A stretch of 64,000 nucleotides of DNA, from the NCBI GenBank assembly GCA_020850415.1, contig JADZER010000017.1, positions 1 through 64,000 on the forward strand. The letters are read 5' to 3'. Positions within the stretch are counted from its first letter, which is position 1; every line of letters begins with the position of its first letter. Of this stretch, positions 8,628-18,662 are shown one piece after another. Source of the stretch: Phycisphaerales bacterium (lineage in GTDB: Bacteria > Planctomycetota > Phycisphaerae > Phycisphaerales > UBA1924). The position numbers were made by a program, and so were the translations under genes. Below the pieces are notes generated by a model, which saw only the letters and a program-made list of their open reading frames with translations, did no database searches and was not told the origin of the DNA.

Positions 8628-11300
8628 TCAGCAGCCGGTGACATACGCGTTCAGGAAGCAGAGGAAGTCCTGGGTGTTGATCACGCCGTTGCCGTCGCAG
8701 TCGGCCTCGGGGTCGTAGTTCCCAGACTGGAACGCGGCCGACCACTTGCCCAGGTAGCAGAGGAAGTCCTGGGTATTGACCGTGCCGTCGCCGTTGCAGT
8801 CGGCGTAGCAGTCCAGGCCGAGCATGGCCAGAACGGCGTCGACATCGTCCTGGTTGACCTTCAGGTCGCCGGTGATGTCGCAGGACAGGTCGAACCCGAC
8901 CGCCTCGCCGGTGTCATCCCAGTTGGCCTCGCCGTCGGTGACGAACGAGTTGCCGATGAACTGGGCCTCGATGTAGTCGACATCGTTCATGTCGATGATG
9001 CCGTCGTGGCCGATGGGCCGGTAGCCGCGGGTGTGCCCCGCGCTGGGCCCGGAGACATCGGCGCGGCTGTCGCCGGCGGTGTAGGACATCCCGCCGTCGA
9101 TGGTGGTGCCGAAGAAGTTCCCGCCGAACGCGGCGTCGACCGCCTCGAAGCCGGCCTTGCGGTCCAGGTCGCCGGTGCCGGGGTCGATCGCCAGGCCGTC
9201 GGCCCAGTAGCGGATGTCCGCGGCGTTGAAGCTGCCATCGCCGTCGAAGTCGCCCAGGATCTCGATGACCGCCGCGGTCCCGGCCTGCCAGGCCGGCCCG
9301 CCGTTGCGGTCACGCCACGCCGCGACCATCTGGGCCGCGTCGTTGAGGTTGCGCAGCCCGTCGTTGTTGAAGTCGCCGCAGACCTTATTGCGGACATTGA
9401 GCGTCGAGCCGTAGCTCACGGCCACGCCGGCCTGGTCCACATAGCGCTGGCCGTCGGGCGACCCGTTGGGGGCCGAGGCGTCGGAGTAGGCGATGCCGGT
9501 CGTGCGGGAGGGCGCCACGCCGGCCACATCGGTATAGCTGTAGTACTTCGGATCGCCGAGGGTGTTGCCCGACTCGTTGAGCACGAAGTCGTTCAGGTCG
9601 GGGTTGAACTCGGGGTTGGGGATCAGCGGGATGTACTCGGCGTCCTGCGGCGGGGGGTTCTGCGGGATGTACTCGGCCGCCGCGACCAGCACATAGTTGA
9701 GCGCCAGGAACTCGCCGGGGGTGAAGAGGTTCTCGTCGGCCCCGGGCGCCTCGGAGAAGCCCTGCACGGCGCGGGTGACATTGTTCACAAAGGCCGCGCC
9801 CTGCTCGTTGCGCATCGCGGGGTTCAGGCTGCCCGGCCGGGGCTCGATCTCGTTGCGGGTGCCGCTGCCGTTGATGTCGATGAAGGGCTCGCCCACCTCG
9901 TACTGGCAGTTCCCCTCGCCGGTGTCGTTGGTCCCGTCCTCGCCGTCGAGGCCGTAGTCGCGGAACGGCTCAAGGCACCCGTACCCGCCGAGCTCCTCGG
10001 CCGCGCTGCGCGGATCGCCGATCGTCGCGACAACGCCCGGGCCGGTGATGTTGTACCCGTCCACGCCGCCGTTGAGCACGGCGTCGAGGTTCGGGCGGGC
10101 GTACACCGTGCCGCCCTTGATGTCCGCCTGCACAGCCAGGAAGTCGGCCCTCACGCCGAGCCACCCGCCGTTCACCCCGCGCTCCGCGCCGGTGTGACCG
10201 ATCGCGAGCCGGTGGTTGATCACCGTGGCATCCATGCGGCTGGAGCTGCCCTTGTTGGAGGGCTGAAAGTTCGGGCCGAGGCGGTCGGCGCCGCTGCTGA
10301 CCGTGCGGACGCCGATGTTCTCGCCGATGCCCCACGAGGGGTCGAGGCCGATGCCGTTCATGAACGCGTTGCGGGTGCCCGAGCCCGAGTCGCGGGTGAT
10401 GACCATGAGGTTCTCACCGTTGAGGCGCCGGCCCGTGGCGTTGGCGTGACGGAGATCGGACATCGTGATCTGCGACAGCCCCACGCCGTAGTTCACCGGG
10501 CACCCGACCGGGGCGTTGGCGATCAGCGTGTCGTACGCCGTGTGATCGTCCGGCGCGCTGTAGTTCAGGTTCAGCGTGCCGTTGAGGCCCACCAGGCTCT
10601 CGAGCTTGTTGGTCTCCACGACATCGTTGCCGGCGCCGTCGGTGGGCACGCGGGTGTTGTCGCCGTAGCCCGGCGCGGTGGGCACGCGGTTGAACACCTG
10701 CTGCCCGTTCTGACGCACCGACCAGCTGATCGGCACATCGATCACCGCGAAATCCACATGGATGCCGCCGATCCCGTCGTCGGTGCTGGTGGTGACCAGG
10801 TAGCTGCCGTCCATCAGACCGCGGACCGGCGTGCCGCCGGGGTTCAGCGTGGTGTAGCCGTTGCCGCTGGGCAGGCCGGCCGTCACGAAGGGGGCACGGT
10901 TCCAGAGCGACTCGTCGGAGAAGTCTGACCGGAAGGTGCCCTGGTCGACGGGGAGGTCGTCCGTGTCGTTGTCCGGGCCGACGACATACGCGTCCAGGCC
11001 CCAGTCGCGCAGCTCGGCAAAGCCGTTCACCGAGCCCACGACCCGGTAGGTGACCTGCCAGTGCTGGCTGGAGTTCCACGGGAAGCTCGGGTCGAACGGC
11101 GCGAGCTGGTCGCCATCGAACGCCAGCTGGCAGTCGCCGTCCACATCGATGAAATCGTTCGTCGCGGCCGGCGAACGCAGGAAGTTCTGGAACAGCGTCG
11201 CGCCGGTACCGTTGACAAGGTACGGCTGCGCGGTCGCCACCGACGCGGCCGCCCCGGCAAGACCGGTCGCCACCATCGCGATCAGCTTCGAGTTGGTCAT
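8628..11300 (-). CDS. PstS/PBP-like substrate-binding protein with internal and terminal dockerins
   Basis: 890 residues. The ATG at 11300 is preceded by GAGGAGATTGAGAACC and opens a signal peptide ending ATAQ. The N-terminal half resembles periplasmic phosphate-binding (PstS-type) proteins: LVNGTGATLFQNFL near the start and ITRDSGSGTRNAF further on match the ligand-binding GxGAT and SGSGT loops of that family. Later the protein has EF-hand-like repeats (CGDFNNDGLRNLNDAAQMV, GDFDGDGSFNAADIRYW, and a third) and a terminal double dockerin ending VTGC. No transport permease or ATPase is nearby, so it probably binds a solute or mineral outside the cell rather than feeding an ABC transporter. The ligand itself is inferred only from the family. 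Confidence 0.8.
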   Translation of the reverse strand: MTNSKLIAMVATGLAGAAASVATAQPYLVNGTGATLFQNFLRSPAATNDFIDVDGDCQLAFDGDQLAPFDPSFPWNSSQHWQVTYRVVGSVNGFAELRDWGLDAYVVGPDNDTDDLPVDQGTFRSDFSDESLWNRAPFVTAGLPSGNGYTTLNPGGTPVRGLMDGSYLVTTSTDDGIGGIHVDFAVIDVPISWSVRQNGQQVFNRVPTAPGYGDNTRVPTDGAGNDVVETNKLESLVGLNGTLNLNYSAPDDHTAYDTLIANAPVGCPVNYGVGLSQITMSDLRHANATGRRLNGENLMVITRDSGSGTRNAFMNGIGLDPSWGIGENIGVRTVSSGADRLGPNFQPSNKGSSSRMDATVINHRLAIGHTGAERGVNGGWLGVRADFLAVQADIKGGTVYARPNLDAVLNGGVDGYNITGPGVVATIGDPRSAAEELGGYGCLEPFRDYGLDGEDGTNDTGEGNCQYEVGEPFIDINGSGTRNEIEPRPGSLNPAMRNEQGAAFVNNVTRAVQGFSEAPGADENLFTPGEFLALNYVLVAAAEYIPQNPPPQDAEYIPLIPNPEFNPDLNDFVLNESGNTLGDPKYYSYTDVAGVAPSRTTGIAYSDASAPNGSPDGQRYVDQAGVAVSYGSTLNVRNKVCGDFNNDGLRNLNDAAQMVAAWRDRNGGPAWQAGTAAVIEILGDFDGDGSFNAADIRYWADGLAIDPGTGDLDRKAGFEAVDAAFGGNFFGTTIDGGMSYTAGDSRADVSGPSAGHTRGYRPIGHDGIIDMNDVDYIEAQFIGNSFVTDGEANWDDTGEAVGFDLSCDITGDLKVNQDDVDAVLAMLGLDCYADCNGDGTVNTQDFLCYLGKWSAAFQSGNYDPEADCDGNGVINTQDFLCFLNAYVTGC

Positions 11301-11507
11301 GGTTCTCAATCTCCTCAACTGTGGGTACACCGAGAGCGCCGGCCGCACACGCGGGCCGCGCCGTCTGTCAAGCCTTCCGACCGTCCTTAGTTCACACCCG
11401 GCCGACGAGCCCTTCCGCCGGCCGTTCAACGATGCCGTCCCCGGATTCTCTCCCCCCCGCGCGCGTCCCGTGGTTCAGGACGCGCACAGACTGCTCCAAT
11501 CTTGCGC

Positions 11508-12536
11508 TCACTCCCAGTCGCGGTTGAAGTCCAGATCCACCCGGTTCGGGCCGGTAATGGAGTAGTTCCGGTCGCCCCACAGCCGCTGCTTGATCGTGTC
11601 GCGGATGTCCAGCATCTCGACATGCCCGTCCACGAACGAGAACACCGTCTTCCCGCCGTGATGACGCCCGACCGCGTTCAACGCCGTGTTGGGGTGATCG
11701 ATCACATTCACATCCTGGTCCTCGTCCGGGACCAGGTCGTCGAGCCGCGGATAGACGAAACGCGCAATCCCGCCGTTCGTCGGCTCGTTGTACACATCAA
11801 TGCCCGTGGACCGGCCCAGGAACGGCATCACGGAGCGGTGGCTCTTGATCTTCCCGTCCACCACGCTCGACAGGCTCGACCACCCGTTCCCGTTGTCGTG
11901 GAACTCGGCAGTCAGAATCGTCCCCGACGCGCCCCGCATCGAGCCGTCGACCGCCGACGCCCGCACGAGCTGGTTCTTGCGACGCCACGGCGCCGAGAAC
12001 TTGTTCCTCGGGAAAATCGCCGCGTTGCCCGTGATCGCCACCCGCGAGACCTGCTTGTCCCGCGGCAGGTCCGAACCCTCCGCCCCGCCAAGGTCGTTCA
12101 GCTGCCCGTCCTCCCAGTCATCGCTGTTCGCGCCGGGGTTCGTCCGCGGGGCGCCGCGGTTCGAGACCGAGGGGCACTCGAACGCCCCCTCCGCCATGCC
12201 GCTCCCGCTCCCGTCGCCGTAGAACAACGCCCAGGACCAGTGCACATACCCCGTCGCCGGGTGCGGGTTGCTCTCGATCTGCTCGTCCCATTTCCAATCC
12301 CCGCTATCCTCCTCGGCCGCGTACACATACGACGGCGGGAACAGGTCGCCGGTGGTGACATACATCCCCACCCCCTGCGACACATTGCGGGAGTTGTTCG
12401 AGGTGACCGTGGCCTGCGCCGCCGCCCGGGCCTTGCCCAACGCCGGCAGCAGGATGCCGATGAGCAGCGCGATAATCGCGATCACGACCAAGAGCTCGAT
12501 GAGAGTGAATCCACGCCGGGGAGTCTGCAAGTGCAT
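11508..12536 (-). CDS. Prepilin-type pseudopilin with H-X9-DG motif
   Basis: 342 residues. The N-terminus RRGFTLIELLVVIAIIALL is a type IV prepilin/pseudopilin signal: PilD-type cleavage after Gly, Glu at +5 of the mature chain and a hydrophobic helix. Near the C-terminus HGGKTVFSFVDG matches the H-X9-DG motif of the planctomycete prepilin-like family (often annotated as DUF1559-like or prepilin-type processing-associated). It is likely a minor pseudopilin or surface protein of a type II secretion-like machine. It lies just upstream of, and on the same strand as, the exoprotein block, with a 207-nt gap before the PstS-like gene. No other secretion genes are visible. Confidence 0.9.
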   Translation of the reverse strand: MHLQTPRRGFTLIELLVVIAIIALLIGILLPALGKARAAAQATVTSNNSRNVSQGVGMYVTTGDLFPPSYVYAAEEDSGDWKWDEQIESNPHPATGYVHWSWALFYGDGSGSGMAEGAFECPSVSNRGAPRTNPGANSDDWEDGQLNDLGGAEGSDLPRDKQVSRVAITGNAAIFPRNKFSAPWRRKNQLVRASAVDGSMRGASGTILTAEFHDNGNGWSSLSSVVDGKIKSHRSVMPFLGRSTGIDVYNEPTNGGIARFVYPRLDDLVPDEDQDVNVIDHPNTALNAVGRHHGGKTVFSFVDGHVEMLDIRDTIKQRLWGDRNYSITGPNRVDLDFNRDWE

Positions 12537-12832
12537 CGCCTGGTGCTCCGGAGGAAAGAGGTTTCAGCCCACGCACGAACGGGAGATCCCCGCTCGGGCC
12601 GAACACTACCGGCAGGGCTCGCCCCCGTCGGTTCAGAACAAGCGCCGTTTCCGTGAAGGATGCGCAGCGACCCACCGCCGCTTCACCGGCTCTTTGCGCG
12701 ATGTTTGCACAAACGGCCCGAATCCCGCCGCCACGCGCCGCCATACCGCCCGCTGCGCCAGCGAAGTGTGAAGAAACCCGACACTGACCCCCCGCGCTTG
12801 CCCCCACGCCCCCGATCCTTAACATACCCGCC
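12537..12832. other. Divergent intergenic region between pseudopilin gene and recQ
   Basis: 296 nt between two divergently transcribed genes. It should carry promoters for both, but none can be called with confidence. No RNA gene or repeat was recognised. Confidence 0.4.
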
Positions 12833-15085
12833 GTGACCCACGCCCCCGCCAACCCCGCCGTCCTCGACGCCGTCCGACGCGTCTGGGGGTTCGACTCTCT
12901 CCGCCCACTCCAGGCCGAGGCCGTCGACGCCGCCCTGGCCAACCGCGACGCCCTGATCGTCCTCCCCACCGGCGGCGGCAAGAGCCTCTGCTACCAGACC
13001 CCCCCGCTCGTCGCCAACGAACTCTCCGTCGTCGTCAGCCCTCTCATCAGCCTCATGAAGGACCAGGTCGACGGCCTGGTCCTCAACGGCTACCCCGCCG
13101 TCGCCCTCCACTCGGCCTGCACCGACGCCGAACGCGACGACGCCCACGCCGCCCTCAACACCGGCGACGCCCGGCTCCTCTTCGTCTCCCCCGAGCGCCT
13201 CCTCTCCAACGGCTTCCTCGACTGGCTGGCCGGCCTGCCGCAGCCCTCCGGCCGACGCGGCGTGCGGCGCTTCGCCATCGACGAGGCCCACTGCATCAGC
13301 CAGTGGGGGCACGACTTCCGCCCCGAGTACCGCCAGCTCGCCACCCTCCGCCGCCGCTTCCCAGACGCCTGCGTCCACGCCCTCACCGCCACCGCCACCC
13401 CCCGTGTGCGCGACGACATCGTGACCCAGCTCGGCCTGGCCGACCCGGCCATCCTCGTGGGCGTCTTCGACCGCCCCAACCTCACCTACCGCGTCGTCCC
13501 CCGCGTCAACCGCGACGCCCAGATCCTCGAGGTCCTCGCCCGCCACAAGGACGAGGCCTCCATCATCTACTGCATCAGCCGGCGCGAGACCGAGGCGATC
13601 GCCGCCATGCTCACGGACCGCGCCCACAAGGCCCGGGCCTACCACGCCGGCCTCGACCCCGAGCGCCGGCGCAAGGTCCAGGAGGCCTTCAGCCGCGAGA
13701 AGCTCGATGTCGTCGTCGCCACCGTCGCCTTCGGCATGGGGATCGACCGCTCCAATGTCCGCTGCGTCCTCCATGCCTCGATGCCCAAGTCCGTCGAGGC
13801 CTACCAGCAGGAGACCGGCCGCGCCGGGCGCGACGGGCTCGAGGCCGAGTGCGTCCTGCTCTACTCCGGCGCCGACGGCGCCATGTGGTCCAAGCTCATG
13901 GCCCGCTCCGCCGAGGAATCCGGCGCCACCCCCGAGTCCCTCGACGCCCAGCTCCGGCTCCTCGCCGAGGTGCAGCGCTACGCCTCGGGCATGAACTGCC
14001 GCCACAAGAGCCTCAGCGAGCACTTCGGGCAGAGCTACCCGTTCCCCAACTGCAACGCCTGCGACATCTGCCTGAACGAGATCGACCAGGCCGAGGACTC
14101 CACCGTCATCGCCCAGAAGATCATCTCCTGCGTCGCCCGCGCCCAGCAGCGCTCCGGGATGACCTTCGGCGCCGCCCATATCACCGACATCCTCCGGGGC
14201 TCCAAGTCCCAGAAGCTCCTCGACCGCGGCCACGACCAGCTCTCCACCTACGCCCTCCTCGCCGAAACCCCCAAGCCCACCATCACCAGCTACATCAACC
14301 AGCTCCTCGACCAGGGCCTGCTCCATCGCGCCGACGGCGAGTACCCCACGCTCACCCTCAGCCCGGCCTCCCGCGAGGTGCTCACCGGCAAACGCGAGGT
14401 CAAGCTCCTCCGCCCCAAGGAGCCCGCGCGACGCGAGCGCGCCGGGCGCCCGGGCGCGCCTCAGATCGACCTCTCCCCCGACGAGGCCGCCCTCTTCGAC
14501 GCCCTCCGCGCCCTCCGCCGCGAGATCGCCGAGGAGCGCGCGGTCCCCCCCTATGTCGTCTTCAGCGACGCGACACTCCGCGAGCTGGCCGCCGTCCGCC
14601 CGAGCACGCCCGACGCGATGACCCGGGTCAAGGGCATCGGCGCCGCCAAGCTCGCGGCCTTCGGCGAGCAGTTCCTCGACCGCCTGCTCGACCACGCCCG
14701 CCGCCTCGGCCTGGACCTCGACACCCAGCCGACCACCACCACCGCCCCCCCGAAGCCCGCGCCCGGCGCCCCCAAGCGCATCAGCCCCGCCAAGGCCCGC
14801 AGCTTCGACCACTTCGACCGGGGCGAGTCGGTCGAGGCCACCGCCCGGGCCGTCGGCCTCTCGCCGCGCACCATCGTCGCCCACCTCGCCGACTGGATCG
14901 AGGACCGCCGCCCCGAGAGCATCGAGCCCTGGATCGCCCGCGCCGACTACGACCGCATCGCCGCGGCCGCCCGCGAGGTGGGCGCCGACTTCCTCAAGCC
15001 CATCTTCGAGCACCTGAGCGCCGAGATCGACTACGACCGCATCTGCATCGCCGTCGCCCACCTGCGGGCGCACGCGGCGGGCTAA
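12833..15085 (+). CDS. recQ: ATP-dependent DNA helicase RecQ
   Basis: 750 residues, GTG start. The helicase core has Walker A LPTGGGKS (44-51), DEAH at 150-153 followed by CISQWGHDFRPEY, motif III TATATPRVRDD, and motifs V/VI ATVAFGMGIDRSNVR with QETGRAGRDG. A zinc-binding cysteine cluster (CNACDICL, about 402-409) and winged-helix RQC region follow, then an HRDC domain (about 545-620, with MTRVKGIGAAKL). A C-terminal helix-turn-helix (about 645-690, SVEATARAVGLSPRTIVAHL) is like the HTH_40 module seen in some RecQ proteins. It is a 3'-5' helicase in recombination and fork repair. It converges on the phosphoesterase gene with a 7-nt gap and no clear terminator. Confidence 0.95.
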   Translation: MTHAPANPAVLDAVRRVWGFDSLRPLQAEAVDAALANRDALIVLPTGGGKSLCYQTPPLVANELSVVVSPLISLMKDQVDGLVLNGYPAVALHSACTDAERDDAHAALNTGDARLLFVSPERLLSNGFLDWLAGLPQPSGRRGVRRFAIDEAHCISQWGHDFRPEYRQLATLRRRFPDACVHALTATATPRVRDDIVTQLGLADPAILVGVFDRPNLTYRVVPRVNRDAQILEVLARHKDEASIIYCISRRETEAIAAMLTDRAHKARAYHAGLDPERRRKVQEAFSREKLDVVVATVAFGMGIDRSNVRCVLHASMPKSVEAYQQETGRAGRDGLEAECVLLYSGADGAMWSKLMARSAEESGATPESLDAQLRLLAEVQRYASGMNCRHKSLSEHFGQSYPFPNCNACDICLNEIDQAEDSTVIAQKIISCVARAQQRSGMTFGAAHITDILRGSKSQKLLDRGHDQLSTYALLAETPKPTITSYINQLLDQGLLHRADGEYPTLTLSPASREVLTGKREVKLLRPKEPARRERAGRPGAPQIDLSPDEAALFDALRALRREIAEERAVPPYVVFSDATLRELAAVRPSTPDAMTRVKGIGAAKLAAFGEQFLDRLLDHARRLGLDLDTQPTTTTAPPKPAPGAPKRISPAKARSFDHFDRGESVEATARAVGLSPRTIVAHLADWIEDRRPESIEPWIARADYDRIAAAAREVGADFLKPIFEHLSAEIDYDRICIAVAHLRAHAAG

Positions 15086-15092
15086 CGCCCGC

Positions 15093-17366
15093 TCAGCACC
15101 CCGCCGCCCACAGGTTCAGGTACGCCAGCACATCCTGCGTGTTGACCGCCCCGTCGCGGTTGACATCGGCGGACATGTCGCCCGACGCCCACGCGTTCAG
15201 GAACGCCAGCAGGTCGTGGGTGTTGATCGTCCCGTCGCCGTTGAAGTCGGCGGTGCACCCGCCGACATAGCGCACAATCAGCTCTGGCCGCTCGCCCGCC
15301 ACCGGCCACTCGCTGGCCGCGAACGACACGCCGTCGATGCCCGACGCCCAGGGCAGCAGCGACCACCCGAGGTTGGGCGCCCCCTCCCGCCACGCCAGCA
15401 CATCGGCGGTCACATCGAACGAGTACACGCCCGCGCCCACATACTCGCCGTCGCCGTTGGCGCCCGCCGACTGCGTCGGCACATCCAGGGCGTCCACCCC
15501 GTCGGCCTGCAGCCCGCCCGCGAGCGAGTTCCAGGTGTCGCCCTCGTCCCACCCGCGCTTGGCCCGGTGCAGCGTGAGCCCGCTGCCCGGCTCGGTGACG
15601 CGCAGGCGCAGCATCGCCGAGGTGATCTTCGTGGTCGGGTCCGCCGGCACACCGCCGGGCCCGAACACGCCGTCGAACCGCAGCAGCGCCTGGGCCTTGA
15701 AGAAGTTGTACTGGGCGTCCACCATCGCGGTCGGCGCGTCGCCGAACGGGGTGTCGGGGTTGATCGCGCGCAGCTCGGTGTCGAGCGTGCCCTGGTACCC
15801 CCCCACGCCCTGCTGGAACCTGGCCGTCCGCACCGGCTCGTCGGCGACCCGCACCACCAGGCGCGGACGCGTCGAGGCGTCCGCCGCCTCGCCCGACGCG
15901 ACACCCACCCCGTCGTCGCCCAGCGGCAGCAACGCCCACCCGGTCTCCGGCCCGTCCAGCAGTGCCGAGCGCAGCGACGAGGTCACATCGACCGAGAGCA
16001 GCCCCTCGTTCACGCTGTTGAGCCGGTGGTCCCACCGCGCCCACGCGTCCGACCCGTCCGCCTGCACGCCCCCGCCCAGGCTCGCCCAGGTCGCGGTGTC
16101 GCCCCAGGCCACGCGCGTCCGGTGCCAGCCAATCCCGCTCCCGCCGTTGGTCACCCGCAGCTCCAGCACCGCCGAAAGAATGTCCGAGTCCTCTGGCACG
16201 CCGCCCGCGCCAGCGAGCTGGTCGAACCGCAGCAGCCCCTGCGAATCGAGCCCCGAGCCCCCGGGGTCATCCCCGTCAATCCACACCTCCGGGTCGCGGG
16301 AGAAGGTCCGGAACTGGTCCGACTCACGCACCGTCGTGTCGGACGCGTGGACATACCCGCCCTCGCCCTGGCGGAACGCCACCGTCCGTTCCGCGACCAG
16401 GTTCTGCGCCGGCATGAACCTCGAGCGGAAGTCGATGTCGAACCCGAACCGGCTGTTCGCGTCGTTCTCCCACGCGCTCAGCCCGCGAGCCTCGCGGCTG
16501 GGGCTGTGGGTGTAGACCTCGATCCGATCCTCGTCGGGCAGGAACTCGATCAGCCGCATCCACCCGTCGCCGCCCTCGGTGCGGGCCTGGTAGTCCGCCA
16601 GCATCTCGATAACCGTCCGCCCATAGTCGTTCAGGCGCGTGCGGTGGTACTCGCCCCGCGTCGCCCCCTGCGTGTAGTGCCCATTGAGCACCATGAACAC
16701 CTGATCATTCCCCCGCACCAGCCGGTTGAACTGGTTCTCCCCGCTGGCGCTGTGGTGCCCGTCGGCCTCGTCGGTCATGTACTCGTGCGTCGAGATCATC
16801 GTCGGCACGCCAGGGTGCGCGTCGATCACCGACTGCGCCCACGCGATCGAAGCGCTCTTCCAGTCCGGCTTCCACTCCAGCGCCAGGTGCAGGACCTGGT
16901 ACGCCCCGCACTCGAAGAGCTGGTAGTGCGAGATCCCCGTCGGGTCGGCCCCGCCGTACCACGGGTACCCCGCGTACCGCTGGGCCCCGAAGTACGCCCT
17001 GAAGTTCGCCGTCGACGCGTCCTTGTTCCCCGTCGACGCCCAGTCGTGGTTGCCCATCGCCACGCTGTAGGGCACGAGCCCGTCGAGGATGTCCACCGAC
17101 GAGTCGGCGCGCTGCCACTCGCCGACCTCCGACCCGTGCTGCACCACATCGCCCAGCTGCGTGACGAACGCGATATCCCACTCGTCCCGGTGGTCGACGC
17201 ACCACTGGGTCTGCGCCTCGAAGTGGTAGGTCCATTCGGGGTGCTCGGAGTAGAACTGGGTGTCCGGCAGGGCCACCACGGTGAACCGCTGCGCCGCGGC
17301 CCGGGAGCCCGCGCCCGCGCACAAGAGGACCGCCGCAAGAATCGTCGCCGCCGGGGATGTGCGCAT
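15093..17366 (-). CDS. Secreted calcineurin-like metallophosphoesterase with two DNRLRE domains and dockerin
   Basis: 757 residues with a signal peptide (1-26). The phosphoesterase domain shows PDTQ (34-37), GDVVQHG (72-78), GNHDW (105-109), a later STHEYM and NGHYTQG, which together supply the two-metal site. Two DNRLRE-type beta-sandwich modules follow (about 315-505 and 510-695), each with the WHRTRVAWGDTATWASL or LHRAKRGWDEGDTWNSL pattern. Two dockerin repeats end in AAGC. The substrate is unknown. Similar secreted enzymes act as phosphodiesterases or phosphatases, so a role in organic-phosphate scavenging is an inference. Confidence 0.9.
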   Translation of the reverse strand: MRTSPAATILAAVLLCAGAGSRAAAQRFTVVALPDTQFYSEHPEWTYHFEAQTQWCVDHRDEWDIAFVTQLGDVVQHGSEVGEWQRADSSVDILDGLVPYSVAMGNHDWASTGNKDASTANFRAYFGAQRYAGYPWYGGADPTGISHYQLFECGAYQVLHLALEWKPDWKSASIAWAQSVIDAHPGVPTMISTHEYMTDEADGHHSASGENQFNRLVRGNDQVFMVLNGHYTQGATRGEYHRTRLNDYGRTVIEMLADYQARTEGGDGWMRLIEFLPDEDRIEVYTHSPSREARGLSAWENDANSRFGFDIDFRSRFMPAQNLVAERTVAFRQGEGGYVHASDTTVRESDQFRTFSRDPEVWIDGDDPGGSGLDSQGLLRFDQLAGAGGVPEDSDILSAVLELRVTNGGSGIGWHRTRVAWGDTATWASLGGGVQADGSDAWARWDHRLNSVNEGLLSVDVTSSLRSALLDGPETGWALLPLGDDGVGVASGEAADASTRPRLVVRVADEPVRTARFQQGVGGYQGTLDTELRAINPDTPFGDAPTAMVDAQYNFFKAQALLRFDGVFGPGGVPADPTTKITSAMLRLRVTEPGSGLTLHRAKRGWDEGDTWNSLAGGLQADGVDALDVPTQSAGANGDGEYVGAGVYSFDVTADVLAWREGAPNLGWSLLPWASGIDGVSFAASEWPVAGERPELIVRYVGGCTADFNGDGTINTHDLLAFLNAWASGDMSADVNRDGAVNTQDVLAYLNLWAAGC

Positions 17367-17537
17367 GCCGTGCCTCCGTGCCGAATCGGAGACGCTAGTT
17401 GCAGCCCCGCAAGCGCACGGTCAAGCCGGCGCGAAGTTCGCGCGAACATCGACGCCAGCCGCCCGCCGCAACCGGCGCCGCGCACCCGCGAGACCCACAC
17501 TCCCAACAAGCATGCGCTCAGCGAACCGGCGCCCCGC

Positions 17538-18590
17538 CTACGCCCCCATGCACTCGGCCAGCACCGCCGCACGCACCGCGACGCCCCACGACACCTGGCG
17601 CAGCACCAGCGACCGCGGCCCGGCCAGCCCGTCGGCCACCGGCCCGTCCATCTCCACCCCCCGGTTGATCGGCCCCGGGTGCATCACCACCGCCCCGGGC
17701 TTCATCAGCTTCGCCCGCTCGACCGTCAGCCCGCAGTGCTCCCTGTACGCCCGCACCGACGCGATCGGACCGGCCTTCTTCACCTCGTTCGACGGCGCCG
17801 ACCCCAGCCCGGGGCCGTCGTGACGCTCGAACTGGATCCGCAGCATCATCACCGCGTCCATCTCCGGCAGCACCGTGTCGATGTCGTGCTCGACGCTCAG
17901 CAGCGAGGGCTTCCCCGCCGACGGCTCCACCAGGCACGCCAGCCCCTTCGACGCCAGGTGCGGCGGGCCCACCAGCGTCACCCTCGCCCCGAGCTTGGTC
18001 AGCCCCGCGACGGCCGAGCGCGCGACGCGCGAACTCACCACATCCCCCACGATCGCCACCCGAAGCCCGCGGAAGTCGAACTCCCGGTCCCGGCCGAACG
18101 CCTCGGCCAGCGTCGCCATGTCCAGCAGCCCCTGCGTCGGGTGCTCGTGACGCCCGTCGCCCGCGTTGATCACGCTGCACGCCACCGCGTCGTGGATCAG
18201 CTCGGCCGCCCCCGCCTGCGGCGCCCGCGTCACGATCGCGTGCACGCCCATCGCCTCGATGTTCCGCGCCGTGTCCCGCATCGACTCGCCCTTGGAAAGG
18301 CTCGACGCGCCGCTCGACAGGTCCACCACCGACGCCCCCATCCGCTGCGCCGCGATCGCGAAGCTCGTCCGTGTCCGCGTCGACGATTCAAAGAACAGCG
18401 TCGCCACCGTCCTGCCCCGCAGGATGGTCATCGGCTCGGCCTCCCCCATCGCCGCCGGACGCAGCTCGCACGCCCGCGTCAGCAACCGGCGTATGCGCTC
18501 GACACTGGCCCCCGAAAGACCCACCAGCGACCGCTCACGCGCTGCCTGCATCGATACCACCCCCGGCAACATGTCGCCGGCACGAGCCAT
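17538..18590 (-). CDS. pyrB: Aspartate carbamoyltransferase catalytic subunit
   Basis: 350 residues from the ATG at 18590, chosen because GAGAGG lies just before it. In-frame ATGs at 18608 and 18551 and a start at 18632 are also possible. Carbamoyl-phosphate binding is shown by FFESSTRTRTSF (67-78) and SLSKGES (97-103), and the aspartate-side loops by DGRHEHPTQGLLD, MMLRIQFER and MHPGPINRGVE. It condenses carbamoyl phosphate and aspartate in pyrimidine synthesis. No pyrC or regulatory pyrI is adjacent. Ends with VLRQVSWGVAVRAAVL, typical of the family C-terminal helix. Confidence 0.95.
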   Translation of the reverse strand: MARAGDMLPGVVSMQAARERSLVGLSGASVERIRRLLTRACELRPAAMGEAEPMTILRGRTVATLFFESSTRTRTSFAIAAQRMGASVVDLSSGASSLSKGESMRDTARNIEAMGVHAIVTRAPQAGAAELIHDAVACSVINAGDGRHEHPTQGLLDMATLAEAFGRDREFDFRGLRVAIVGDVVSSRVARSAVAGLTKLGARVTLVGPPHLASKGLACLVEPSAGKPSLLSVEHDIDTVLPEMDAVMMLRIQFERHDGPGLGSAPSNEVKKAGPIASVRAYREHCGLTVERAKLMKPGAVVMHPGPINRGVEMDGPVADGLAGPRSLVLRQVSWGVAVRAAVLAECMGA

Positions 18591-18662
18591 GGTCCTCTCG
18601 CCGATCATCGGCCACAGTCTAGGGCCGCGCACGCGGGAACCCCGAGGGCCCCCGCCCGCCGC

